64,000 nucleotides of DNA from Streptomyces actuosus (GTDB lineage: Bacteria; Actinomycetota; Actinomycetes; Streptomycetales; Streptomycetaceae), in the NCBI RefSeq assembly GCF_016921115.1, contig NZ_JAFFZS010000003.1:1-64000 (forward strand), in the 5' to 3' direction. The position numbers and the translations under genes are program-made. Below, in pieces: positions 49,517 to 58,855 of this stretch. Each line of letters begins with the position of its first letter. The stretch's first letter is position 1. The notes under the pieces were generated by a model. It saw nothing but the letters and a program-made list of their open reading frames with translations, was not told the DNA's origin and searched no databases.

Positions 49517-50437
49517 TCAGTGGGCGGCGCCCTGCGGCTGCTGGGGGGCGATGCCCAGCGCAGACGTGTACTTGGCCAGAGCCAGCTTGCCGATCGCGGG
49601 GTAGGGGCCGAGGGCCTCCGCGGCGGAGCAGCCGGCCTCCTTCGCGGCCTCGGCGACCAGCGTCGCGTCGATCTCCGGACCGATCAGGTAAGGCGCCAGA
49701 GCCAGCTGCTGCGAGCCCGAGGCCCGCAGCTGCTCGGCCACCGACGTGATCGAACCCTCCTGGTCCAGGGCGGCGGCCATCACCGGCACGGCGAGGCGCG
49801 CGGCGAGCAGCATGCCGGTGATCCCCGCAGCCTGCACGGCCTCCTCGCCGCCCACCGCGGCCAGGACGATGCCGTCGGCGGCGGTGGCCACGGTGAACAG
49901 GCGGGCCCGGTCGGCGCGCGCCAGACCGGCCTCGGACAGGCGCACGTGCAGCGCCTCCGCCAGCAGCGGGTGCGGCCCGAGCACATCGGTGAGTTCGGCC
50001 GCGACGCGGCTGTCCATGAGGGCCTGACGGATCTGGCGCAGCAGCGCGTTGTCCGGTCCGGCCAGCAGCGGCACGACGACGGCGACGGGGCCCTCGGGCG
50101 CCTTGGCCTCCACACCGGCGGCCAGGGCCTGCTCGTAGCGGGCGGTGCGCTCGTCGGCGGCGTGCGCCAGCACGGCCTGCAGGGTCGGGAACTCCGCGTC
50201 GTCCCCGTCGACGTAGCCGATCCGGGCGTCCAGGCCGGGCAGCTCGGAGCGGGCGATGCTCACGACCTCCTCGGCGAGGCCGCGCACGCCGGCGCGGGGC
50301 GTGCCCGGCACCGCGAGGACGAGCGCGGGCGCGCCCTCGGGAGCCGCCAGGGGCTCGGGACGGCGGTGCCGGCCGGGCTGGCGGGGGCGCGGCATTCGTA
50401 CGGGCAGGCCGGACGCGGGCCCAGTGGGGGAACTCAT
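49517..50437 (-). CDS. CbiX/sirohydrochlorin-chelatase-like protein lacking the metal His
   Basis: This 306-residue protein has two CbiX-like halves. The first starts LVLAVPGTPRAGVRGLAEEV where chelatases have LLAHGSRxP, so the metal-binding His is replaced. FPTLQAVLAHAADERTARYE and VAVVVPLLAGPDNALLRQIR follow. The second half has LFTVATAADGIVLAAVGGEE and LALAPYLIGPEIDATLV. The double-domain length suits the family, but without His it probably is not an active ferro- or cobaltochelatase. The ATG at 50437 has no ribosome site. Confidence 0.7.
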   Translation of the reverse strand: MSSPTGPASGLPVRMPRPRQPGRHRRPEPLAAPEGAPALVLAVPGTPRAGVRGLAEEVVSIARSELPGLDARIGYVDGDDAEFPTLQAVLAHAADERTARYEQALAAGVEAKAPEGPVAVVVPLLAGPDNALLRQIRQALMDSRVAAELTDVLGPHPLLAEALHVRLSEAGLARADRARLFTVATAADGIVLAAVGGEEAVQAAGITGMLLAARLAVPVMAAALDQEGSITSVAEQLRASGSQQLALAPYLIGPEIDATLVAEAAKEAGCSAAEALGPYPAIGKLALAKYTSALGIAPQQPQGAAH

Positions 50438-50587
50438 GGCGCCGCATGTTACTTGTTTCCGCGGTTCCCCCGTTCGGGGAGGGTGCAGGTGAGCGGTATC
50501 CGTCCGGTTTTGTCTGATGAGGTACGGACGGATCAGAAGTGATCAGCTGGTTCGCCGGGGCTCCGCGCGCCGGGCGGCGGCAGGTCC

Positions 50588-51607
50588 TCAGCCCCGGTCC
50601 GTGGTCACCACCTGCAGCATCTTCTCGTCGGGCGGAAGAGCGAGGGTGCCCGCGGCGAGGTCGACGGCGAGGCGTACCGCGCCGTGCAGCGGGTCTCCGG
50701 CTGCGGGCACCCTGCGCGCGTGCGGCAGCAGTCGCGTCAGCTCCAGGGCCAGCGGGGCGAGCAGCGGATCGCCCATCCTGCACAGCCCGCCGGTGAGCGC
50801 GACGAGCGGCTGCCCGCCGTCCGGGCACACCGCGCGCGCCGACTCCGCCATGTGCCGGGCCGCCGAGGCGAGGATGCCGACGGCGACCGGATCGCCGTCG
50901 GCGGCGCAGCCGGCCACCTGGGGAGCGAAGGAGGCGAGCACCGCCGGGCGGTCCCGCCGCGGGTACAACCTGCCGGGCAGCCCCTGCACCGGCCCGAACG
51001 CCTCCTCCGCGCGCGCCAGCAGTCCCGCCGAGCCGCCGGACCGCCCGTCGTACGCCCGCAGGGCGGCCTCCAGGCCGGCCCGGCCGATCCAGGCGCCGCT
51101 GCCGCAGTCGCCCAGCAGATGGCCCCAGCCGTCCGCACGCCGCCAGCGGACCAGATCCGTACCGACGGCGATCAGCCCCGTGCCGGCGGCGATCACCGCG
51201 CCCGGCCGGGCCCCCAGGGCGCCGCAGTAGGCGGTCACGGCGTCGGCGGCCAGGGCCAGCCGCCGCACGCCGAAGGCGCGGCGCAGCGCACCCGGCAGTT
51301 CGGCACGCAGCGCGTCGCCGAGCGTGCTCAGCCCGGCCGCCCCGACCACGGCCGCGGACGGGCGCGGCGCGCCGGTGTCCGCGGTCAACGCCTCCACCAG
51401 CGGTACCAGGTCTTCCATCAAACGCTCCGCGTCGATGCCCCGCGCACCCGTCGGCACCGGCGTCGCGGTGGAGCGCCGCCCGAGCACACCGCGCCGGGCC
51501 GTGCCCACCGCCACCCGCAGACCGGAGCCTCCCGAGTCGACGGCGAGGAAGCCGGTGTCCTCAGGGGGTGACGTACCGTCCTCGGCCCGAGGCGCCCCGG
51601 AGGTCAC
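50588..51607 (-). CDS. BadF/N-acetylglucosamine-kinase-family sugar kinase
   Basis: This 339-residue ASKHA-fold kinase contains LAVDSGGSGLRVAVG (phosphate 1), AAGTGLIAVGTD (phosphate 2), WGHLLGDCGSGAWIGRAGLE and VALTGGLCRMGDPLL (adenosine loop). This fits the BadF/BadG ATPase family, which in Streptomyces includes N-acetylglucosamine kinases. The GTG at 51607 lacks a clear ribosome site and overlaps a divergent small gene by 40 bases. The substrate is likely an aminosugar but not proven. Confidence 0.82.
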   Translation of the reverse strand: MTSGAPRAEDGTSPPEDTGFLAVDSGGSGLRVAVGTARRGVLGRRSTATPVPTGARGIDAERLMEDLVPLVEALTADTGAPRPSAAVVGAAGLSTLGDALRAELPGALRRAFGVRRLALAADAVTAYCGALGARPGAVIAAGTGLIAVGTDLVRWRRADGWGHLLGDCGSGAWIGRAGLEAALRAYDGRSGGSAGLLARAEEAFGPVQGLPGRLYPRRDRPAVLASFAPQVAGCAADGDPVAVGILASAARHMAESARAVCPDGGQPLVALTGGLCRMGDPLLAPLALELTRLLPHARRVPAAGDPLHGAVRLAVDLAAGTLALPPDEKMLQVVTTDRG

Positions 51608-51780
51608 GGCAGGCGCCGGCGGGCCGGCCGTCCGGCCCGCCGGAGCGGCGGGACGCGATCAGCGCGGCGGAGCGGCTCGATCAGTGGACGCAACAGGCTC
51701 TCCGCCTTCCTGGTGACCGGCTGCGCGATCCGCTGGACCGGCTCGACGACCTGGACGACCTCGACGAGGAGGAAGAGTAG
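51568..51780 (+). CDS. Small acidic-tailed hypothetical protein upstream of ung
   Basis: This 70-residue frame starts at a GTG inside the 5' part of the divergent kinase gene. Its N-terminal half is Arg/Pro-rich, and the rest is SAAERLDQWTQQALRLPGDR followed by an acidic repeat (LDRLDDLDDLDEEEE). I recall that Streptomyces ung is often preceded by a small gene of this kind, but I cannot name a family. Because it overlaps the kinase start, one of the two starts may be wrong. Confidence 0.45.
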   Translation: MTYRPRPEAPRRSRQAPAGRPSGPPERRDAISAAERLDQWTQQALRLPGDRLRDPLDRLDDLDDLDEEEE

Positions 51781-51856
51781 CGTCGCGCGCGGCGCCGTGC
51801 GCGGGGGCTTCGGCTCGTGTGCGGGACCGTGGTGTGTGCCAGTAGGGTGACGCGGT

Positions 51857-52534
51857 GTGGCACCACGACCCTTGCATGAACTGGTTGAAGCCGGCTGGGC
51901 GAAGGCTCTTGAACCCGCCGCCGAACGCATCGCTGGAATGGGGGACTTCCTGCGGGCCGAGATAGCGGCCGGCCGGACCTACCTTCCGTCCGGAGCGAAC
52001 GTCCTGAGGGCTTTCCGGCAGCCCTTCGACGACGTACGGGTCCTGATCGTCGGTCAGGACCCCTATCCCACGCCCGGGATGGCCGTCGGCCTGAGTTTCG
52101 CGGTCGCGCCCGAGGTTCGTTCCCTGCCGGGCAGCCTGGAGAACATCTTCCGTGAGATGAACGCCGATCTCGGACTGCCCAGGCCGTCCGACGGCGATCT
52201 GACGCCGTGGACCGAGCAGGGGGTGCTGCTGCTGAACAGGGCGCTCACCACCGCTCCGCGCAAGCCGGGGGCCCACCGGGGCAAGGGGTGGGAGGAAGTG
52301 ACCGAGCAGGCCATCCGGGCGCTGGCGGCGCGCGGCAAGCCGCTGGTGTCGATCCTGTGGGGCCGGGACGCCCGCAATCTGAGGCCGCTGCTCGGGGACC
52401 TCCCGGCCATCGAGTCCGCCCATCCGTCCCCCATGTCCGCCGACCGCGGCTTCTTCGGCTCGCGCCCGTTCAGCCGGGCCAACGACCTGCTGATCGGCAT
52501 GGGCGCACAGCCGGTGGACTGGCGCCTGCCGTGA
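51857..52534 (+). CDS. ung: Uracil-DNA glycosylase
   Basis: This 225-residue family 1 UDG is full length. The water-activating motif GQDPYP lies at 66-71 (Asp68), the uracil-binding LLLNRALTT at 124-132, and the catalytic HPSPMS with His189 at 189-194. It removes uracil arising from dCTP deamination or dUTP misincorporation and starts base-excision repair. The GTG start at 51857 gives [18 protein letters not shown], the standard beginning. It stands alone. Confidence 0.96.
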   Translation: MAPRPLHELVEAGWAKALEPAAERIAGMGDFLRAEIAAGRTYLPSGANVLRAFRQPFDDVRVLIVGQDPYPTPGMAVGLSFAVAPEVRSLPGSLENIFREMNADLGLPRPSDGDLTPWTEQGVLLLNRALTTAPRKPGAHRGKGWEEVTEQAIRALAARGKPLVSILWGRDARNLRPLLGDLPAIESAHPSPMSADRGFFGSRPFSRANDLLIGMGAQPVDWRLP

Positions 52535-53236
52535 GGCGCGGTGCGGGGGGCCCGAAGCACGGGGGCCCTCCGTCCGGGCCTCGGGGGCGGTGCGGCCCTG
52601 GTCGGCGAGCATGACGTTCCCCGGCTCGGGGCCGGCCCCCGCCCAGCGGGTCGTCGGGGGGCATCGCCCGCGTCCGCCTCCCGCGCCGACGACGTCCTGT
52701 CCGGCGACGGGTGGGCTCCGTGCCGACCCCGGCCCGCGCCTCGACGTCCACACCCCCGCACCGGACTCACGGGGGGCGGAACGCGCTCGGCCTCCTCGCC
52801 GGCTGGGCGAGCACCGGCGCGACCGTCATGTTCGCCGACGACCGACCACCACCCATCAGGCGGGCCCCGTCCTTCCCCTGGCCGCCCACCGCCTGCTCGC
52901 CTCGCGCCCGGATCCGATCACCCACCCGCTTTCGCGGAGGTGCGTGGCCCAGGTCCACCGCCCCGGCCCGGCTCCGCGCCTCCGACCGCTCCGCCGGTCG
53001 TGACCGGCTTACTCCTTGTGGTGCCGGCTCACCGGCCGTTCCGCGTGGCGGCTCAGCTTCCGGCGCCGTGGCCGTGATGCTCGGGCGGATGCCGGGTGCG
53101 GAGGCCATGGGGGGGTGATGACCGCGGCTCTGTCGCGGCAGTTCGTCCCGGGCCTGCCGCCGGGGCACCCCGGAGTGATGGGTCACGCCCTTTCGCGGGT
53201 ACACGCTCGGTCGGCACGGAGAGAAGGGAGCGGCCG
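52535..53236. other. Region upstream of the complex I operon
   Basis: About 700 bases have no supported gene. It should contain the promoter of the nuo operon, but no reliable -35/-10 pair was found. The open frames are GC-driven. Confidence 0.4.
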
Positions 53237-53344
53237 GTGACGGCACGGACGGAAGGCACGCGGGCGGGCGTGCGCAGCGGCAGTTCGGCGGGGCAGGCGA
53301 CTCCCGGTGTGCCGGGTTCCGCGGTGAGTGGCGGGGTGCGGTGA
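53237..53344 (+). CDS. Possible small ORF translationally coupled to nuoA
   Basis: A 35-residue frame starts at a GTG with AGAAGGGA seven bases upstream and ends with a TGA that overlaps the GTG of nuoA (GTGA). The peptide is hydrophilic (VTARTEGTRAGVRSGSSAG...). NuoA itself has no ribosome site of its own, so this frame may serve to deliver ribosomes. It is too short to recognise a family. Confidence 0.4.
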   Translation: MTARTEGTRAGVRSGSSAGQATPGVPGSAVSGGVR

Positions 53345-53691
53345 GCGGCTTCACGGCCGCGCTGTCCCTGCTGGGGGTGGCTGTGCTGGGGGTCGCCGGG
53401 GTGTACGGGGCCGCCCGGGCGTTCCGCGTCTCGCACGGTCCGCTGCCCGCGCAGCCCTTCGGGTCGGGGCTGGAGCCCGCCGAGCACGCGGTCAGCCGGT
53501 TCCATGTGCGCTGGTACACGGTCACGATGCTCTTCCTCGCCTTCGACATGGAGATGGTCTTCATGTACCCGTGGACACTCGTGATCTCCGTGATGGGTCC
53601 GAGCGCGGTGATCGAGATGTTCGTCTTCCTCGCCGTCCTGCTCGCCGGTGTCGTCCACGCCTGGCGTGAGGGGGCGCTGCGATGGACCTGA
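53341..53691 (+). CDS. nuoA: NADH-quinone oxidoreductase subunit A (second, reduced cluster)
   Basis: This 116-residue NuoA has three helices and the conserved block RFHVRWYTVTMLFLAFDMEM and VFMYPW. The usual YECG loop reads FGSGLEPAEHAVS, so the quinone-channel loop has diverged. It is the first gene of a membrane-arm operon. Its end overlaps the next gene by 10 bases. Confidence 0.92.
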   Translation: MSGFTAALSLLGVAVLGVAGVYGAARAFRVSHGPLPAQPFGSGLEPAEHAVSRFHVRWYTVTMLFLAFDMEMVFMYPWTLVISVMGPSAVIEMFVFLAVLLAGVVHAWREGALRWT

Positions 53692-55172
53692 CGGCCGTTG
53701 TGCTGCGTGCGGCCGCGGCCCGGCCGCGTGTGCTGCTGGTGACCGTGCCGGGCGGGACGGCGGTACGTCTGGCCGCCGAGCGCGCCCTGCGGTCGCGGGA
53801 CTGGCCGTCGGCCTCCACTCCCGCCGGAGCGGACCTGATGGTCGTCGCCGGGCCCGACTGTCCGCCGCTGCGGTCGGCGCTGGACCGGCTGTGGCAGGAC
53901 ATGCCGCAGCCGCGTGCCCGCGTGCGGGCGCAAGCGCCTGACGACGTGTCATCCGTGCTCGACGCGGCGCGCGACCGGCTGAGGTCCCCCGGCCGCTCGC
54001 GTGCCGACGTCCGCGGGACCGCCGACGGGAACGGGCACAGCGACCGCGGTCACCCCGGCGACCGGGGCGTGGGGGGCGGGGTGCCCAGGGCGGGCGACCC
54101 CGCAGCGGAGGACGGAGGGCCGGGGAGCGGTGCGTACGGAGAGCCCCCTGAAGACGGCTCCCGGGGCGGTCGCCCCGGCGGGCGCCAAGGGGCCGTCGGC
54201 GCGCACCGCGCAGCCCCCGACGACCGCCGTGGCGGCCACCCGGATCCCCACGACACGGCGGAGCACGGCGACGACCGCCGGGCGGACCACGGCGGTCAGG
54301 GTGGAAACGGCGAGCACGGCGGTCGCGCGGACCCCGGCGGCGGTTCCGGCGGCCACGATGGCCACGGGAACGGCGGCATGGAGCTGCCGGGTGGGTTGCC
54401 GATGGCCGAGCAGGGCGAGGATCGCGACGGTCTGACGCTGGATCGTCTGCATGTGCCGCTGGGGCCGCTCCTGGCCGACTGGCCGGCGGGGCTGACCGTC
54501 CGCCTGGTGCTCCAGGGCGATGTCGTCCAGGAGGCCGCCCTCGACGGGCCACCCGCCTGCACGTCGACCGACCTCTTCTGGACGCGACCGTGGACCAGGG
54601 CCGCGGCGGGCGAGCCGGTGGCCGTGGGGGAGGCGGCCCGGCGGCGGGCAGCGGCGCGTCTGGACAGCCTCGGCCGACTGCTGTCGGTGGCGGGCTGGCC
54701 GGCCGAGGCGGTGGCGGCCCGGCGCCTGCGCGACGAACTGCTCGCGGAGGCGCCCGCTTCGGCGGTCCTGCCCCGAGCGGAGCGCCTCGCCCGGCGAGTC
54801 GGGCGGTCACGGACCCTGTACTGGCTGACGCGTGGCATCGGCCCGCTGAGCACGGCCGACGCGCGGGCCGCGGGGGTGAGCGGACCGGCCGCCCGAGCGG
54901 GCGGAGACGTGCCGGCCCGGTACCGGCGGTGGCTCGCCGACGTCGTGGACGACGTACGGCAGTCGGACGACACGGCACCGCTCGATCCCGTGGCACAGGA
55001 GAGTCCGCGCGGCCGGTGGGACGCCGCGCGCCCGCCGTCGGTCGCCCTGACCGAAGCGCTTCCCGGTCTGCTGGTGGGAGCCGAACTCGGCGCGGCCCGG
55101 CTCATCGTCGCCAGTCTCGACCCGGATCCGGACGAACTCGCCTTCCGCCGGGCGGAGGTGGCCCGTGGTTGA
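53682..55172 (+). CDS. Complex I-associated protein with NuoB-like and NuoD-like relics
   Basis: This 496-residue protein lies where nuoBCDEFG would be. Residues about 40-80 (GADLMVVAGPDCPPLRSALD, RLWQDMPQPRAR) resemble the NuoB strand-helix (ADxxxVAGTxxxKMAPAxRRxxDQMPEP). The stretch after residue 245 (LDRLHVPLGPLLADWPAGLT) resembles the opening strands of NuoD/hydrogenase large subunits. Between lies a Gly/Asp/His-rich low-complexity part (about 105-240). None of the four NuoB Fe-S cysteines is present. A similar gene sits in the second nuo cluster of other Streptomyces, as I recall. It may be a scaffold sealing the arm; no catalysis is expected. Confidence 0.6.
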   Translation: MDLTAVVLRAAAARPRVLLVTVPGGTAVRLAAERALRSRDWPSASTPAGADLMVVAGPDCPPLRSALDRLWQDMPQPRARVRAQAPDDVSSVLDAARDRLRSPGRSRADVRGTADGNGHSDRGHPGDRGVGGGVPRAGDPAAEDGGPGSGAYGEPPEDGSRGGRPGGRQGAVGAHRAAPDDRRGGHPDPHDTAEHGDDRRADHGGQGGNGEHGGRADPGGGSGGHDGHGNGGMELPGGLPMAEQGEDRDGLTLDRLHVPLGPLLADWPAGLTVRLVLQGDVVQEAALDGPPACTSTDLFWTRPWTRAAAGEPVAVGEAARRRAAARLDSLGRLLSVAGWPAEAVAARRLRDELLAEAPASAVLPRAERLARRVGRSRTLYWLTRGIGPLSTADARAAGVSGPAARAGGDVPARYRRWLADVVDDVRQSDDTAPLDPVAQESPRGRWDAARPPSVALTEALPGLLVGAELGAARLIVASLDPDPDELAFRRAEVARG

Positions 55173-56094
55173 GGCGGGGGCATGGTGGACGGTGCTGGCC
55201 GCTCCGGCGATCCTGTTCGGTCTCGCGGGCCTTGCCGTGGTCGGCGACGCCGCGCTGGACGCACGCGGCGCGGGCAGGCCGCTCACTCCCGGCACCGCGG
55301 TGCGGCCCCTTCTCGCCGTGTCGCGTGCGCTGCTGGCGCAGCCGCGGCGGCTGCCCGCGCCGGACAGGTTGCTGTGGCGGGCGGGTGTGATCACCGTACC
55401 GGTGGCCGCGGTGCTGTCCACGCTGGTGATCCCGTTCGGCGGCCACGTCGTCGCCGACCTGTCCGTCGGAGTCGTCTGGTTCAACGCCATGGAGGCGCTG
55501 ACCTGGGCCGGGCTGTGGCTGGCCGGCTGGGGGCCGAACGCCGCGTTCTCCCTCATCGGCGGCTACCGCTTCCTCGCCCAGGGCCTGGCCTACGAACTGC
55601 CGCTGATGTTCGCCCTGATCTCGGCCGCCACGGGCGCCCGGTCACTGCGGGTCACCGACATCGCGGCGGCCCAGCACGGCCTCTGGTACGCGGTGTGGAT
55701 GCCGTTCGCCTTGCTCGTCCATCTGGCCGCTGTGCTGGCCTTCAGCTTCCTGGGGCCCTTCGCCTACCCGGCCGGCCGCGACATCGCCGGCGGTGTGCTG
55801 GGGGAGACGTCTGGAGCGGACCGCCTGCTGCTGCAGGCCGGGCGGTGGCTGTGGCTGGCGGCCGGCGCGGCGATGGCGGTGCCGCTGTTCCTGGGCGGCG
55901 GCGCCGGGCCCGGCCTGCCGGCCTGGGCCTGGTCGCTGGTCAAGACGCTGCTGGTGCTGGGGTTGTTGGTGTGGGTGTCGCGCAGGCTGCCGGTGATCCG
56001 CGCCGACCGGTACGTGGAGCTGGCCTGGGTGGTGCTCCTCCCGCCGGCCGTCCTCCAGGTCCTGGTGCCGGCGCTGGTCGATCTCAACCTCTAG
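55165..56094 (+). CDS. nuoH: NuoH-like subunit
   Basis: This 309-residue membrane protein has about eight helices. It begins with AGAWWTVLAAPAILFGLAGL and contains FSLIGGYRFLAQGLAYELPL, a NuoH core signature. The quinone-chamber loop that in true NuoH reads FDLPEAExEL is replaced by YPAGRDIAGGVLGETSGADR, so most acidic residues are gone. The GTG start overlaps the previous stop. It probably keeps a structural but not a quinone-reducing role. Confidence 0.82.
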   Translation: MVEAGAWWTVLAAPAILFGLAGLAVVGDAALDARGAGRPLTPGTAVRPLLAVSRALLAQPRRLPAPDRLLWRAGVITVPVAAVLSTLVIPFGGHVVADLSVGVVWFNAMEALTWAGLWLAGWGPNAAFSLIGGYRFLAQGLAYELPLMFALISAATGARSLRVTDIAAAQHGLWYAVWMPFALLVHLAAVLAFSFLGPFAYPAGRDIAGGVLGETSGADRLLLQAGRWLWLAAGAAMAVPLFLGGGAGPGLPAWAWSLVKTLLVLGLLVWVSRRLPVIRADRYVELAWVVLLPPAVLQVLVPALVDLNL

Positions 56095-56108
56095 GGAAGG
56101 AGGGGGAC

Positions 56109-56678
56109 ATGGGCGCGACCGCCACGGTGCTGTTGTGGGCGTCGGCTCTGCTCGCCCCGGCCTTCGGCGTTCTGGTGTTCACGATGAACTCGATGGCCCG
56201 GGTCACCTTCGCGCTGCTGGCCTGCCTGGTGTGCGTGGGAGGCATCGTGACCGTGCTGGGCCTGTCCTACCTCGGCGTGGTCATCGTGCTGATGATGGTC
56301 ATGGAGATGGTGATCATGGCCGTGTTCATGATCGCCTACATGATGAACCCGGCCGGCCTGATGCCGATGTCGATGCTGCACAACAGACGCGGCGCACTTG
56401 TGATCAGCGGTTCCCTGTTCGCCGCCCTGGTCGCGGGGATCTTCCTGGTGCCCTGGCCGGAACGCGGGGGCGCCCGCCCGCGGAACACAACCTTCCAGAT
56501 CGGCGCGGCCCTGATGCGGGAGCAGATGCTGACCATGATCACCCTCGGATTCGTGCTGCTGGCCACCATGGTGGGTGCCACCGTGCTCGCCACCCGCCGC
56601 GGCCGGTACGACCGCTTCGGCGACGAGCTCGACCAGCGGCCCGCGCGGGACCCGGCCGGTGGGGGAGTGGGGCGATGA
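56109..56678 (+). CDS. nuoJ: NADH-quinone oxidoreductase subunit J
   Basis: This 189-residue NuoJ has five helices. The third, containing LSYLGVVIVLMMVMEMVIMA, corresponds to the pi-bulge helix. A very strong AAGGAGGGGGAC site precedes the ATG at 56109. The C-terminus is hydrophilic (ARPRNTTFQIGAALM, FGDELDQRPAR). Its stop overlaps the NuoK start by four bases. Confidence 0.9.
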   Translation: MGATATVLLWASALLAPAFGVLVFTMNSMARVTFALLACLVCVGGIVTVLGLSYLGVVIVLMMVMEMVIMAVFMIAYMMNPAGLMPMSMLHNRRGALVISGSLFAALVAGIFLVPWPERGGARPRNTTFQIGAALMREQMLTMITLGFVLLATMVGATVLATRRGRYDRFGDELDQRPARDPAGGGVGR

Positions 56679-56980
56679 CGTTCGAACTCCTCCTGGTGCC
56701 GGCGGCGGGGCTGTTCTGCACCGGCCTGTTCGGCGCGCTGTCCCAGCAGTCCATCGTCATGGTCATGATGGGGATCGAGTTGATGATCGGCGGCATCATC
56801 GTGGCCGCCGCCGACTTCTGGCACTTCCTCGCCCCGGCCGCGGCGAGCGGCCAGGTCGTGATCGTGGCCGCGGTGGTGGCGATGGCCGTGGAGATGGCCA
56901 TGGGATTCGCCGTCACCACCGCCCTCTACCGCGCCCGTCAGGTCGACATGACCGACATGGCCGAGGACCTGAAGGGATGA
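56675..56980 (+). CDS. nuoK: NADH-quinone oxidoreductase subunit K
   Basis: This 101-residue NuoK has three helices and the two conserved membrane Glu positions: MGIELMIGGIIVAAADFWHF and VVAMAVEMAMGFAVTTALY. These relay protons between the quinone site and the antiporter subunits. It overlaps both neighbours by ATGA junctions, giving coupled translation. Confidence 0.95.
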   Translation: MTFELLLVPAAGLFCTGLFGALSQQSIVMVMMGIELMIGGIIVAAADFWHFLAPAAASGQVVIVAAVVAMAVEMAMGFAVTTALYRARQVDMTDMAEDLKG

Positions 56981-58848
56981 GCGCCTCGCTCTGGCTGCTG
57001 ATCTCCCTGCCCCTGGGCGGGGGAGCGCTGCTCGCTCTGAACGGGCCCCGCTTCCCCCGCACGGTGCCCGCCCTGGGGGCGGCGGTGGCCGCGGCGACGC
57101 TGGGCGTGGCCGTCGCCGCCGCGGTGACCCGGCCGACGGCGAGCGCGCCGCTGTTCGCCGGGATGCGCGCGGGGTTGGCGGTGGACGGCCTGTCCGCCGT
57201 GATGGTGGTCACCGTCGCCGCCGTCACCACCTGCGTCCTCGCCTTCGCCGCAGGCGAGTTCACCGCCGACGACAACCGGGGCCGCTTCTTCGGGCTGATG
57301 CTGCTCTTCGCCGGCGCGATGCTGGTCACCGTCACGGCGACCACGCTGCCACTGCTGCTGATGGCCTGGGAGGCGATGGGTGCCACCAGCTGGGCGCTGA
57401 TCGGCTACTGGTGGCGGCGGCCCGGCCGGGCGGAGGCCGCCGACGTCGCGTTCCTGACCACCCGCACCGCCGACCTGGGCCTCTACCTGGCCGCCGGAGC
57501 CGCACTGGCCGCGGGCATCGGCTCACTGCGCCTGGACGCCCTGCCGCACGCCGCACCACCGTGGCTGTACGTGATCACCGCGGGTGTCGTGACGGCGGCC
57601 CTGGGGAAGTCCGCGCAACTGCCCTTCTCCTTCTGGCTGTCGCGGGCCATGCAGGGCCCCAGCCCGGTCTCCGCGCTGCTGCACTCGGCGACCATGGTCG
57701 CCGCCGGCGCCTACCTGCTGCTGCGCCTGCACCCGCTTCTGGCCACCACGGTCTGGGCCGGTCCGCTGGTGGCCTGGACCGGCGCCCTCACCGCCCTGGC
57801 CCTGGGCGTGGTCGCCGTGGCCCAGACCGACCTCAAGCAGCTGCTCGCGGCGTCCACCGCCGCACAGATCGGCTTCATGGTGCTCGCGGCCGGCAGCGGC
57901 GGAGCAGCCGCAGGCACCACCCAGCTGGTCGCTCACGCGGCCACCAAGTCCGCGTTGTTCCTCTCCGCGGGGGCCTGGCTGACGGCGCTGGGCACCAAGC
58001 GGCTGCCCGCCCTGCGCGGCGCGGCCCGCCGCTACCGGCTGGTCGGTGCGGCCTTCACCGTGTGCGCGCTCACCCTCGCCGGTCTGCCACCGCTGTCCCT
58101 GTGGGCGGCCAAGGACGAGGTCCTCGCCGCCGCTCGGGCCGAGGGGACCGGGCTGTACGCCGTGGGGCTGGCGGCGGCGGCCGTGGCAGCCGTCTACAGC
58201 GTCAAGGCCGTCCGGTACGTCACCCGCCCGCTTCCCGAGGACCCGGAGCACGGATACGACACCGAGCAGCACGGAACCCGGCGTATCGCCCCCACCACGC
58301 CCCCGCCGCTGCTCCTGCTCACCTTCGCCGCGGCCGTGCTGGGGGTGCTGGCCCTGCCCGGCCCCGCGGCCTGGCTGAAGCGCCTGCTCGGCGCCGCGGG
58401 AGAGCCCGGCCCCCGGCCCTGGGAACTTGTCCTCTCCGCCGGTGTCGCGCTCGCCGCCGCCGGTCCGGCGTGGTGGTGGGGTGCCCGTCCGGCGCCCGTG
58501 CCGGGCGCCGCCGCGCGAGCGGCACAGGGCTGGCTGCATCTGGAGCGGGCGGCGCAGGCCGTCGTGGTGCGCCCCGTGCTGGGTCTGGCACGGGCGCTGG
58601 CCGTCTTCGACGACCGGGTCGTCGACGGCGCCGTGCGGCAGACGGCGCGCGGCGGTCTCGCCGCCGCCCGGTTCGCCCGCCGCCTGGACGACGGCGGCAT
58701 CGACGCCGCCGTCCGCGCGATCTCCTCCGCCGCCCGGAGTCTGGGCCGGTGGGCGCGCCGCCCGCAGACCGGACTGCTCCACCAGTACTACGCCCAGGCC
58801 GCCGTCTGCTTCTCCGTGCTGGTCCTGATCATCCTGTTGGTGAGGTAA
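56977..58848 (+). CDS. nuoL: NADH-quinone oxidoreductase subunit L
   Basis: This 623-residue antiporter-like subunit has the TM5 Glu (LLLMAWEAMGATSWALIGYW), the TM7 Lys (LGKSAQLPFSFWLSRAM), the TM8 His region (PVSALLHSATMVAAGAYLLL) and the TM11/12 Lys (HAATKSALFL). The C-terminal lateral helix (about 500-600) is present. All known proton-channel residues are kept. It starts with an ATGA overlap to nuoK. Confidence 0.95.
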   Translation: MSASLWLLISLPLGGGALLALNGPRFPRTVPALGAAVAAATLGVAVAAAVTRPTASAPLFAGMRAGLAVDGLSAVMVVTVAAVTTCVLAFAAGEFTADDNRGRFFGLMLLFAGAMLVTVTATTLPLLLMAWEAMGATSWALIGYWWRRPGRAEAADVAFLTTRTADLGLYLAAGAALAAGIGSLRLDALPHAAPPWLYVITAGVVTAALGKSAQLPFSFWLSRAMQGPSPVSALLHSATMVAAGAYLLLRLHPLLATTVWAGPLVAWTGALTALALGVVAVAQTDLKQLLAASTAAQIGFMVLAAGSGGAAAGTTQLVAHAATKSALFLSAGAWLTALGTKRLPALRGAARRYRLVGAAFTVCALTLAGLPPLSLWAAKDEVLAAARAEGTGLYAVGLAAAAVAAVYSVKAVRYVTRPLPEDPEHGYDTEQHGTRRIAPTTPPPLLLLTFAAAVLGVLALPGPAAWLKRLLGAAGEPGPRPWELVLSAGVALAAAGPAWWWGARPAPVPGAAARAAQGWLHLERAAQAVVVRPVLGLARALAVFDDRVVDGAVRQTARGGLAAARFARRLDDGGIDAAVRAISSAARSLGRWARRPQTGLLHQYYAQAAVCFSVLVLIILLVR

Positions 58849-58855
58849 CCCCGCT

